Assembly: GCA_031270705.1 (NCBI GenBank)
Contig: JAISWW010000122.1
Location: 1-33,408, forward strand
Direction of reading: 5' to 3'
Origin: Deltaproteobacteria bacterium
GTDB taxonomy: Bacteria > Desulfobacterota > Desulfarculia > Adiutricales > Adiutricaceae
Length of the DNA: 33,408 bases
Below are positions 18,079 through 26,765 of this stretch, piece after piece; the stretch's first letter is position 1; each line of letters opens with the position of its first letter. The translations under genes and the position numbers were made by a program. The notes below the pieces were generated by a model, which searched no databases, was not told the DNA's origin, and saw only the letters and a list, made by a program, of their open reading frames with translations.

Positions 18079-18106
18079 AGCGGGCGTAACCCGCTAAGCG
18101 TTTTTT
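18079..18106 (+). terminator. Candidate intrinsic terminator between convergent kdsB and satP-like genes
   Basis: AGCGGG-CGTAA-CCCGCT hairpin followed by AAGCG and TTTTTT. Confidence 0.45.
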
Positions 18107-18656
18107 AATAAGGCAGGATTTTTTTGCCCGCCGTTTCGTCCAAAGCGATAGCCGCGCCCAAATAGACAGCCGAGCCACCGCAGATGATGCCTAAATAACC
18201 CGCGAAGGTCAGGATAGCGGCGTTGCTGGTGAAATAATAAGCGGACAAAGAGAAGAAGACTATAACCAAAGTGACAAACACAAAGGTTAAAATCCGCCCG
18301 CCTTTAAAAATCGCCAAAAGCAATAGGAAAGCGTAAAGTCCCCATAGCCCTATCCAGGCGCCCAAAAGCGGGAGACTTTCGGTTTTAGACCAACCCAAAA
18401 CTGGGAACACGGTCAGGCCGAAGAGGGAGAGCCAAAAGGCCCCAAAAGCCACAAAGGCCGAACACCCGAAGGTGTTGCCCCGGAAGAACTCCATGATCCC
18501 AGCGATGGTTTGGGAAATACCCCCAAGGAAAAAAGCCATGGCTAGGATGGCCGCCTCATTGGGCAAAAGTCCCGCGTTAGCGAAACTGAGCAAAACTGTG
18601 GTCAAACCAAAACTAACTAGCCCTAGAGGGGTTGGATTAGCGTATGTTGAGGCCAT
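18105..18656 (-). CDS. satP: Acetate uptake transporter, GPR1/FUN34/YaaH (SatP) family
   Basis: Start at MASTYANPTPLGLVSFGLTT (CAT 18654-18656) after an AGGAG Shine-Dalgarno; 'NPTPLGL' and 'GGISQTIAGIMEFFRGNTFG' are family signatures; six hydrophobic segments. Confidence 0.92.
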   Translation of the reverse strand: MASTYANPTPLGLVSFGLTTVLLSFANAGLLPNEAAILAMAFFLGGISQTIAGIMEFFRGNTFGCSAFVAFGAFWLSLFGLTVFPVLGWSKTESLPLLGAWIGLWGLYAFLLLLAIFKGGRILTFVFVTLVIVFFSLSAYYFTSNAAILTFAGYLGIICGGSAVYLGAAIALDETAGKKILPY

Positions 18657-18930
18657 AACACTCCTTTCTAAATTCTCCAGGACTTCAGGGGAAGGCCACA
18701 AACCTGGAAACGGATAGGGCTTGGCAAAGCGGATAACCGCGGGTCGATCAACGCCTTTGACCAACAAGGACTCCCCTAGCCCGAGAAGAAAAAAAAACCA
18801 TATAAATTTTTTTTGATTGACCTAATATCCCGTATTTAAGTCAAAAAGTCAAGAAATTATTTTACTCTTGAGAAACAACAAAATTATCTAATAAATACCT
18901 ATGGTTATCAAAATTTAGCCATTGGGGTAA

Positions 18931-18994
18931 GCTGGTTGGGCGGCGCGAAACGCTCTCAAAAGCGCCATTTTTCGCGCCCAAGACCGGCTGGTCT
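18931..18994. other. Large imperfect inverted repeat in the satP-like upstream region
   Basis: AGCTGGTTGGGCGGCGCGAAACGCT ... AGCGCCATTTTTCGCGCCCAAGACCGGCT; arms share TTGGGC-GCGAAA and AGCxGGT blocks in inverted orientation. Confidence 0.5.
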
Positions 18995-19362
18995 AACCCT
19001 TCCGAGCGATACCAGACATTTTTTTAGTATTTTAAGAGGGTTACGGCGGGTTCTTTAGGTGGCCGACCAGCCTGGCCTTTTAAAAATTAGGCCAGAGCTC
19101 TTAGCCGAAAAGCCAGAGTTTTTCTTTTAGTCTAATCAAGATTGGAAAATTTTAGGCTAATATAAAATAAATTTAATGATAAAAATTTTTATTTATTAAT
19201 AAATTATAATTTTTTTGCTAACTCATACGCGAAAATAATTATTTTTACTAGCCAATATATCATATATGACGCGTATATTGGCCTAATATTGATAGACTAG
19301 GTCTGACCCTTGAGCTGGACCCTGGCCGACCAGAGCCATCTTATTGGTGGCGAAGCGCTAAC

Positions 19363-20301
19363 TTAATATTTCGGAACTGATCTAACAATGGCTTCGCTGA
19401 CCAGATCAGCGGCCAAGGCTCCCAGATAAGAAAGTTCCACGGACGGGCCAAGATTGGAGCTCAGCGCGAACACCGTGTCTCCATCAAACATTAGATGAGC
19501 CGGGTAGATAGCTCGAGCGATCCCACAACCGGCCATCCGAGCGAGACGATAGGCTCCAAGCTTATCAATTTTGGCGTTGGTGCCCACGGCCACCAAAACC
19601 GTATGCCCAGTCTCGGGCTGACTATCCGGGGCCTTAGCGGTATTTAAAGCGGCCAAAATCTCTCCGCGACTAGCCAGCTGGCCGTTTGGTCGCCGAAAAC
19701 CCGAAATAATTTGCCCATTTTTAGGGTTAATGACGCTGCCTAAAGGGTTAACGACCGCCAAAACGGCCACTTTTAAGCCATTTTGAGCCGCAAGGCCGTA
19801 TGACCCGAGACCCGAGGGACTAGACAAACTTAAATCGCCTATCTTGCCCGAGGCCGCCGAATAGCCCGCGCCGTAAGGCCCACTTAGGACTGGCTCTTGG
19901 CTAGCCTTGGCCGCGGCCGCGTAACCCATCGCCGCGTCGGGCAAACGGCCTTGCGACTGATTGGCCGGATAATCGAAAATGACCGCCCCGGGCACGATGG
20001 GGACAACAAGCTCGCCAACGGGAAAGCCAATATTTTTTTCCAGCAAGAACTTGACCACGCCCGTGGCCGCGGCCAAGCCAAAGGAGCTACCCCCAGACAA
20101 AAGAAGACCGTTAATGGATTGAACCAAGCTCTCGGGTTTCAATAGATCCATTTCTCGGCTCCCTGGGGCGAACCCAGGCGTATAGGCCGAGGCCACTAAA
20201 TTGACTGAGCCCAAGATGGCCGTGCAACCAGTTTTGAGCTTTTGGTCTTCCTGATGGCCGACCAGAAAGCCCTCAATTTCCGAGATGGTTATGGGCGTCA
20301 T
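19363..20301 (-). CDS. P1/DmpA family peptidase (S58; L-aminopeptidase/D-esterase type)
   Basis: 'GCTAILG', 'NGLLLSGGSSFGLAAATGVVKFL', 'VPIVPGAVIFDYP', 'MAGCGIARAIYPAHLMFDGDTVFALS'. Confidence 0.92.
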   Translation of the reverse strand: MTPITISEIEGFLVGHQEDQKLKTGCTAILGSVNLVASAYTPGFAPGSREMDLLKPESLVQSINGLLLSGGSSFGLAAATGVVKFLLEKNIGFPVGELVVPIVPGAVIFDYPANQSQGRLPDAAMGYAAAAKASQEPVLSGPYGAGYSAASGKIGDLSLSSPSGLGSYGLAAQNGLKVAVLAVVNPLGSVINPKNGQIISGFRRPNGQLASRGEILAALNTAKAPDSQPETGHTVLVAVGTNAKIDKLGAYRLARMAGCGIARAIYPAHLMFDGDTVFALSSNLGPSVELSYLGALAADLVSEAIVRSVPKY

Positions 20302-21164
20302 AGGGGATCCTAAAAAAGAGATTAAAAGAAAAATTTAATTGGTCATAAGCCTTTGACAAATTTCAATTATAACCTATTTTTCCTTAATTTTCAATAGCCT
20401 AATTAAACCTAACGCGAAACCTAGACTTAAAAACGTTAAAAGCCTGAAACCAAGGCCTAAAAAATAGGCTAGGCGCTGAAAGGCGGTTAAAAACTTGAAT
20501 TAAGTCCAGAGCCAATTTTAGGCCAACAATCTTAAAATCCACTAGCGCTAAAATAACATAAGCGCCCTCTTCATATTTTAAAAAAATAGCTGGGCTTAAG
20601 GTTTTTTTGGTTTATGAGTCTGACGTTAGCGGTCTCAAAGCTAATCTGGGAATCGAAAAACTAGCTGGGCCGCCCGCTCTTTGGGCGTCGCGAGGCCGGC
20701 GACTTAGCCAACTTGTTTTTGGCTAGCTTAAGCAAAAATAAATCATAAAGGCGCTAAAAATACTTAATTTTATTAAAGAATCGTAAAAGATTATTAAAGA
20801 ATAGTTTTTTAAAACCTTTATAATATTTTTAGCGGGCCTTTATTTTAATCTTATGAGTTTTGGCCGTTTTTTCGCTAGCCCCTCGCCAAGGCTCCCGCCT
20901 AACCTATGGAAAACTCTAACAATATCCGCTAGAGCCAGTATAGCCCAAAGCCTGTGGATCTCCTGGCCCCAGGCTCAGAAATCTTCGAAAGCGCCCTTTT
21001 GAGGGCCAATATTGCCAAAAGCCTGGCCACTATAATATAATGCCTTAATCCCAATTAATGAGGACTTGGCTGATAAGCCCTTAACGTCGTAACAGGGGTT
21101 ATTTTTAAAATTTGTTACGACCAAGATCGTTTTTGTCGATCCTGGCTCGTTGGAGATATTTTTA

Positions 21165-21923
21165 ATGAAAACACTATCGCTTTTTGTCCTCTTGGTTTTA
21201 GCTTTGACTTCATCCTCTCTTTTCGCCGACATATCGGGCAAAACCTTTGTCAATGGCTTTGGGGCCTCCTTTCCGCCCTTCGCTTATATCAATAGCGCTG
21301 GCCAACCTACTGGCTTCGACATTGAGGCCATCAACTGGATAGCCGAAAAATTAGGTTTTAAAGTCACGCATCAAGAACAACCCTGGGACTCAATTGTCAC
21401 TAACTTACTGAACAAAAGAATAGATATGGTGGCCTCAGGTCTGTCCGTCACCCCCTCTAGAGCCGCTCAAATAGCTTTTTCCAAGCCCTATTGGAGCGTT
21501 GACCAAGTTGTCTTGGTGCGCAAAGACTCCACCTTAACCGTGGAGCAAATCCTCACCGGGGGCTACACCATTGGCGTCCAAAAAGACACCTCGGAAACCA
21601 AGTCCATGGAAGAATCCAATGGCTTAAACGGTCGCCGTTACACTTTGTCGTCTTACGCCTCGGCCGCCCTAGCCGCCAGCGACGTGGTCAATGGCCGGAT
21701 CGTGGCCGCGGTTTTGAACGACGCCTCAACCGCTGAGGTGGTCAAGCACCTAGCCGTCATGCCCATTGGCCAGGCCGGCATACCTTCGGAACAATTCGCC
21801 TATGGAGTCAATAAAGACAACCCAGAGCTTTTAGAGGCCTTAAACCAAGGCTTGGATCTTTTAATGGCCGATCCCTTTTGGGAATATTTAAATGAAAAGT
21901 ATAAGCCAGGCGCGTCCAAATAA
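21165..21923 (+). CDS. Polar amino-acid ABC transporter substrate-binding protein (paralogue 1)
   Basis: Signal peptide from MKTLSLFVLLVLALTSSSLFA (ATG 21165, GGAG upstream); 'PPFAYINSAGQPTGFDIEAINWIAEKLGFKV', 'DMVASGLSVTPSRA'. Confidence 0.93.
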   Translation: MKTLSLFVLLVLALTSSSLFADISGKTFVNGFGASFPPFAYINSAGQPTGFDIEAINWIAEKLGFKVTHQEQPWDSIVTNLLNKRIDMVASGLSVTPSRAAQIAFSKPYWSVDQVVLVRKDSTLTVEQILTGGYTIGVQKDTSETKSMEESNGLNGRRYTLSSYASAALAASDVVNGRIVAAVLNDASTAEVVKHLAVMPIGQAGIPSEQFAYGVNKDNPELLEALNQGLDLLMADPFWEYLNEKYKPGASK

Positions 21924-22077
21924 AGCTCCGAGCGTTTGGCTCAAATATATAATAATCTTTTTTCCTAAAATTCGCCCTAGCCTTTTTAGCCCGTCTTTCG
22001 TTTTTTATAATAGGCGTTAGGGCCTTCGCTTTTGACCACGAGCCTCTGGCCGAGGTTATTACTTTTTATGGTGTCTT

Positions 22078-22836
22078 ATGAAAAAAATTTGGCTCTCCCT
22101 TATCTGTTTTTTAGCCTTAACCGCTTCCCCTCTGCTAGCCGACGTGGCTGGCCAATCGTTTATCAATGGCATTGACGCTAACTTTCCGCCCTTCGCTTTT
22201 ATTGATAAAAACGGCCAGGCCACCGGTTTTGACGTCGAGGCTTTGAATTGGATCGCCAATAAGCTGGGTTTTACGGTCAAGCACCAGCCCATGGAATGGG
22301 ATTCCATTATCACAAGCCTTAAAGACAAAAAAATTGACATCGTGGCTTCGGGCCTCTCCGTCACCGCGGAGAGAGCTCTCCAAATCGCCTACACAAACGC
22401 TTATTGGAAGGTCGATCAGATCGTCTTAGTCAAAAAAGACTCGAAGCTGAACTTGGCTGAAGTCTTGACTGGCGGCCTAAAAATCGGCGTCCAACAAGGC
22501 ACCTCGGAAGCTAAGGCCATGAACGACTCCAATGGGGTCAATGGTCGGAAATATGAGCTGGCCCTCTACGACTCCCCTGAGCTCGCGGCTAGAGACGTGG
22601 TCAATGGCCGGATCGCGGCGGCGGTTTTAAACGACGCGCCCGCGGCGGAGTTTATTAAGAAATTAGACATCAAAGCCATAGGCCAAGCGGGCATCGCCTC
22701 GGAACAGTTCGCTTATGGGGTCAACAAAGAAAACGCCGAATTATTGGACGCCTTAAATAAGGGCCTAGCTCTCTTAATGGCCGATCCTTACTGGGAAACT
22801 TTAAAGGCCAAATATAAGCCTGGCGAAACCCAATAA
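22078..22836 (+). CDS. Polar amino-acid ABC transporter substrate-binding protein (paralogue 2)
   Basis: Strong full-length similarity to 21165-21923: 'PPFAFIDKNGQATGFDVEALNWIANKLGF', 'DIVASGLSVTAERA', 'SEQFAYGVNKENAELLDALNKGL'. Confidence 0.93.
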   Translation: MKKIWLSLICFLALTASPLLADVAGQSFINGIDANFPPFAFIDKNGQATGFDVEALNWIANKLGFTVKHQPMEWDSIITSLKDKKIDIVASGLSVTAERALQIAYTNAYWKVDQIVLVKKDSKLNLAEVLTGGLKIGVQQGTSEAKAMNDSNGVNGRKYELALYDSPELAARDVVNGRIAAAVLNDAPAAEFIKKLDIKAIGQAGIASEQFAYGVNKENAELLDALNKGLALLMADPYWETLKAKYKPGETQ

Positions 22837-22853
22837 GCCAAAAAAAAATTCGC

Positions 22854-22884
22854 CCTGGCCCATCCTTGGATGGGCCAGGCTTTT
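22854..22884 (+). terminator. Strong intercistronic hairpin (terminator/attenuator or mRNA-stabilising element)
   Basis: Perfect 12-bp stem CCTGGCCCATCC-TT-GGATGGGCCAGG (22854-22879) followed by CTTTTAA, between binding-protein and permease genes. Confidence 0.75.
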
Positions 22885-23004
22885 AACCTTGACCTTAACT
22901 TATAATGATGTCCTCTTCCAAAAAGGCTGGCCTCATTATCAAAGCGCTTATCCGGTGAGACCAATTAGCCCAAAAACGCCCGCGCGCGACGACCGAATCC
23001 AGCC

Positions 23005-23787
23005 ATGGAAACCCTGACCGCCGCCCTCTTTTCCCCCGAAACCCTGGCTCAGCTGGCCGATTTCACGCGATCCGCGCTTTTTGTCGCTAAAGGCTCGGGT
23101 TATACCGTGGCTTTGATCCTCGGAGCCATGGTCTTGGGTTTGGCTTTGGGTTTGCCTCTTTCCACTATTGACGTTTATGGACAGGGTTGGCTTCGCCAGC
23201 TCACCCGGCTATATGTGTGGTTTTTCCGGGGCGTCCCGATTTTGGTTTTGATGTTTTTGATCTACTTTGGGGTCTTTGATTTGGTGGAGGATTTAGTCTT
23301 CAAACTCCTGGCCACGCGAATTAACCTGTCCCCATTTTTGGCCTCGGTTCTCGCTTTGGGTTTAGCCAGCGCGGCTTACCAGTCCCAAATTTTTAAAGGG
23401 GCCATAAAATCCCTGCCCGTGGGCCAGTTTCAGGCCGCTCGATCTTTGGGCTTTACCCGGCGAGCGACTATTTTACACGTGATTTTGCCCCAGGCTTTGC
23501 GCTTATCTATCCCGGCCTGGTCCAACGAGTATTCCATACTTTTAAAGGACTCCGCCGTGGCCTTTGTTTTAGGCACCATGGAGATCATGTCGCGCACCCG
23601 CTTCATGGCCTCCACCTCGCTGGCTCATATCCGCTTTTATATATTAGCGGGCCTTTTGTATTACATTTTGACCTGGTTAGGGGTTAAAGCCCTGGCTCGG
23701 CTCGAGAAAAAAATCCGGATTCCTGGCCTCGGCCATGAAGCTTACTCGACCGAGGACCATGAGCCCCTTAAGCGAGCCAAATCATGA
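23005..23787 (+). CDS. Amino-acid ABC transporter permease
   Basis: 'VWFFRGVPILVLMFLIYFG', 'SAAYQSQIFKGAIKSLPVGQFQAARSLGFT...HVILPQALRLSIPAWSNEYSILLKDSAVAFVLG' (EAA-type loop). Confidence 0.94.
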   Translation: METLTAALFSPETLAQLADFTRSALFVAKGSGYTVALILGAMVLGLALGLPLSTIDVYGQGWLRQLTRLYVWFFRGVPILVLMFLIYFGVFDLVEDLVFKLLATRINLSPFLASVLALGLASAAYQSQIFKGAIKSLPVGQFQAARSLGFTRRATILHVILPQALRLSIPAWSNEYSILLKDSAVAFVLGTMEIMSRTRFMASTSLAHIRFYILAGLLYYILTWLGVKALARLEKKIRIPGLGHEAYSTEDHEPLKRAKS

Positions 23788-24542
23788 CCGCCGACCAGCC
23801 TCTTTTGGAAGTCAGCCATATTAGCCGAATTATTGACGGCAAAAACATTTTAGACGACGTCTCTTTGTCTTTAAACAAAGGCGAGCTAAAAGTCGTTATT
23901 GGCCCTTCTGGCGGTGGCAAAAGCACTCTTTTGCAGTGCGTGAATTTTCTCCAGATCCCCAATTCCGGCGACGTCTTTTTGGCTGGCCAGTCGGCGCGGG
24001 AGATGGGTCGCCACAACATTTGCGCCTTTCGCCAAAAAATTGGCATGATCTTCCAAGATTTTAATCTCTTTGATCACCTCTGCGCCCGGGACAACGTGGC
24101 CATCGCTTTACAAAAAGTCAAAGGCCAGAAAAAAGCCCTCGCCCGGCAAAGGGCTATGGCCGAATTGGAGCGGGTGGGTTTAGCCGAAAAAGCCACTATG
24201 TATCCCTCCCAGTTGTCGGGCGGCCAAAAGCAAAGGGTCTCTTTGGCTAGGGCCTTAGCCATGGATCCGATGGTTATGCTTCTCGACGAGCCCACCAGCG
24301 CCTTAGATCCCGAGCTCATTGGCGAAGTCTTAAACGTCATCGCTCAGCTATCCCTAAATGGGATGACCATGCTCATGGCCACCCACCAAATTGGTTTCGC
24401 TCGCCACCTGACCAAAGAAATCATCTTTATGGAAAATGGGCGCGTCGTCGAGACTGGGCCGCCCTCTATGCTTGACTCTGGCCCCGGCGGCGGCCGGGCG
24501 GCCGAATTCTGCGCCAAGCTAGCCGAGGTCACGGGCCGCTGA
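23784..24542 (+). CDS. Amino-acid ABC transporter ATP-binding protein
   Basis: Walker A 'GPSGGGKSTLL', signature 'LSGGQKQRVSLARAL', Walker B 'VMLLDEPTSALDPE'; 4-bp ATGA overlap with the upstream permease. Confidence 0.96.
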   Translation: MTADQPLLEVSHISRIIDGKNILDDVSLSLNKGELKVVIGPSGGGKSTLLQCVNFLQIPNSGDVFLAGQSAREMGRHNICAFRQKIGMIFQDFNLFDHLCARDNVAIALQKVKGQKKALARQRAMAELERVGLAEKATMYPSQLSGGQKQRVSLARALAMDPMVMLLDEPTSALDPELIGEVLNVIAQLSLNGMTMLMATHQIGFARHLTKEIIFMENGRVVETGPPSMLDSGPGGGRAAEFCAKLAEVTGR

Positions 24543-24543
24543 C

Positions 24544-25266
24544 ATGACCACTTGGGTGTTTTATCGGGACATCTTAATCCCTTCGATTAATAAGGGCCTA
24601 GGTCTCTCCATCGCCTTAATCGTTCCCTCCGCCCTCTTGGGAGTCACGGTGGGCGTTTTAGTGGGGGCGGGGCGAGCGGTCGGCTCAAAGACCTTAACCA
24701 AAATTTTGGATTTTTACGTGGCTCTCTTTCGGGGGACGCCACTAGTCGTTCAGCTGGTCATGTGGTTTTATGGCCTCCCCAGCTTAGCCTTAATCATTGA
24801 GGGTTATTTTAAGCCTTTGGGTTGGCCCGACGTTTGGAGCTGGCTCCTTCTCTCCCCTTATGTCGCGGCGGTCATGGGCTTCGCTCTTTGTAGCGGGGCC
24901 TACCAGTCGGAGTACATTCGCGGGGCCATTCTCTCCATAAAAAAAGGCCAGTTTTTAGCCGCCCAAGCCTTAGGCTTTACCAAAACCCAAACTTTTTGGT
25001 CCATCATCGCCCCAGTAGCCATTAGGCGCGCTCTACCCGGTTGCGGCAATGAAATCATTTATCTGATAAAATACTCCTCATTAGCTTTGGTGGTTACGGC
25101 CGTGGAAATTACTGGCCAAGCCAAAATGACGGCCTCATATTATTTTAGGCATCTGGAGTGCTATTTGCTGGCCGCTTTGTATTATCTGGCCCTAGTCACC
25201 ATCGCCACTTTTATTTTGCGAGCCATTGAGAAAAAACTCGCCATCCCTGGGCCCACCGCCCATTAG
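24544..25266 (+). CDS. Amino-acid ABC transporter permease (second)
   Basis: 'VALFRGTPLVVQLVMWFYG', 'SGAYQSEYIRGAILSIKKGQFLAAQALGFTKTQTFWSIIAPVAIRRALPGCGNEIIYLIKYSSLALVV'. Confidence 0.94.
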   Translation: MTTWVFYRDILIPSINKGLGLSIALIVPSALLGVTVGVLVGAGRAVGSKTLTKILDFYVALFRGTPLVVQLVMWFYGLPSLALIIEGYFKPLGWPDVWSWLLLSPYVAAVMGFALCSGAYQSEYIRGAILSIKKGQFLAAQALGFTKTQTFWSIIAPVAIRRALPGCGNEIIYLIKYSSLALVVTAVEITGQAKMTASYYFRHLECYLLAALYYLALVTIATFILRAIEKKLAIPGPTAH

Positions 25267-25284
25267 AGAGCCAAACATTCGCCC

Positions 25285-25998
25285 ATGACCTTAGTCAGCG
25301 CCCGTAGCCTAACCCGTTCTTTTGGATCCCTTAAAGCCTTAGTCAATATTGACTTTGAGCTCTTGGCGGGCGAGCGGGTCGCTTTGTTGGGGCCTAATGG
25401 GGCGGGCAAAACCACGCTTTTAAGTCTCATCGCCGGAACCCTAGCCGCGGACGAGGGCCAAGTGACGGTGGCTAATCTTAAACCCGAGGTAGCCAGAACG
25501 CGGCCAGGCCTTTTGGGTTGGCTCCCGGAAAGAGCGCCTCTCAATCCGGATTTAACGGTCTTGGAGCATTTAAGGCTAGCCGCTGCTTTTTTAGGTCTCG
25601 GCCCAGAAAAAACCCAAGAGCGGCTCGACTTTTTGATTGAGGCCTTAAATCTAGGGACCAAACTCAAACGCCTAGCCGGTCAGCTCTCTTTGGGCTCGCG
25701 GCGGCAAGCGGCTTTGGCCATCGCTTTAGTGGGGGAGCCGCGCCTTTTGATTTTAGATGAGCCCACCATTAGTCTTGATCCGGGGGAAGTGGCTCGCTTA
25801 AGAAATCTATTGTTGTCCTTGCCCAAAGACGTCTCTTTTTTGATTTCCAGCCACGTCATCGCGGAAGCGGCCAAAGTGACGGAAAAAGCTCTGATCTTAG
25901 ACGGAGGCCGACTTTTAGCCCAAAAAACCTGGGCGGAGTTGGGCCCAGATCCCGAAGAAGGTTTCTTAAAGGAGATTGGCCAGCTTGAGACGCTTTAA
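25285..25998 (+). CDS. ABC-2 type exporter ATP-binding protein (CcmA/GldA-like)
   Basis: 'LLGPNGAGKTTLLSLIAGTL', 'LILDEPTISLDPGE'; signature loop reads 'LSLGSRRQ'. Confidence 0.9.
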   Translation: MTLVSARSLTRSFGSLKALVNIDFELLAGERVALLGPNGAGKTTLLSLIAGTLAADEGQVTVANLKPEVARTRPGLLGWLPERAPLNPDLTVLEHLRLAAAFLGLGPEKTQERLDFLIEALNLGTKLKRLAGQLSLGSRRQAALAIALVGEPRLLILDEPTISLDPGEVARLRNLLLSLPKDVSFLISSHVIAEAAKVTEKALILDGGRLLAQKTWAELGPDPEEGFLKEIGQLETL

Positions 25999-26749
25999 CC
26001 TCAAACGCGCCAGCCTTTTGGCTGGGGCCGAATTTCGCTCATTTTGGACCAACCCAAGCGGCGGCCTAGCCATTTTGGTGTTTTTGGGCCTTTCTGGCGT
26101 TCTCTTCTACAACGCCGTGGCCGATCACGCCGCCGTCAGCCTAGGGGCTTTGGTTAAAGGCCGAGTCTTAAGCGCGGATCTGACTATTTTTAGCCAAGGC
26201 TTAACTAACCTAGGCTTAGTCATTCTTTTGGTCTCGCCTCTAGCCACCATGCGCTCCATGTCTTATTACGCCCAAGGCGGACATTTGGATCTTCTTTTAG
26301 CCTGGCCTCTCTCCCCTTGGGAATTGGTCATAGGCCATCACGTGGCCGCGGTTCTCACTTTAGGCCTTTTGACTATCTTAAGCCTATCGCCATTTATAGC
26401 TATCTGGATTATGGGCGTGGGCTCTTTGGCCGTCTTAGGGGTTTCGGCTTTGGGCTTAATCCTTTTGATCGCGGCTTTTTCGGCCTTAAACCTGGCCATC
26501 GCCGCCCATACGCCCTCGCCCTTGGCCGCGGCTTTAACTTCTTTGGGCGTTTTGTTTTTATTATGGTCATTGGGTTGGGCCGCCCCCTATTTGCCTCCCT
26601 GGGCCGCCTATCTGGCCCAAGGTTTGGCCATCGCCCCCAGGTTAGCCCATTTCGCCTTTGGTTTGGTTGATTTAAATGACGCGCTCTTTTTTCTGGCTTT
26701 AACTGGGGTGGGTCTGTGGATTGGTCGGCCCCTGCCCCATCGCCGCTAA
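25976..26749 (+). CDS. ABC-2 type exporter permease (GldF-like)
   Basis: TTG start after AAGGAG, overlapping the ATPase gene by 23 bp; 'AEFRSFWTNPSGGLAILVFLGLSGVLFY' and five to six further TM segments. Confidence 0.82.
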   Translation: MASLRRFNLKRASLLAGAEFRSFWTNPSGGLAILVFLGLSGVLFYNAVADHAAVSLGALVKGRVLSADLTIFSQGLTNLGLVILLVSPLATMRSMSYYAQGGHLDLLLAWPLSPWELVIGHHVAAVLTLGLLTILSLSPFIAIWIMGVGSLAVLGVSALGLILLIAAFSALNLAIAAHTPSPLAAALTSLGVLFLLWSLGWAAPYLPPWAAYLAQGLAIAPRLAHFAFGLVDLNDALFFLALTGVGLWIGRPLPHRR

Positions 26750-26765
26750 CCAAGGGATTAAATTT

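Noticed and set aside
20650-20730. Possible tRNA in a GC-rich stem cluster
   Set aside because: No T-loop (GTTCGAAT-like) sequence or cloverleaf could be drawn; no tRNA recognised anywhere in the window.
20975-21253. Minus-strand ORF 92 aa
   Set aside because: Overlaps the signal-peptide region of the binding protein; no clear ribosome-binding site or family resemblance.
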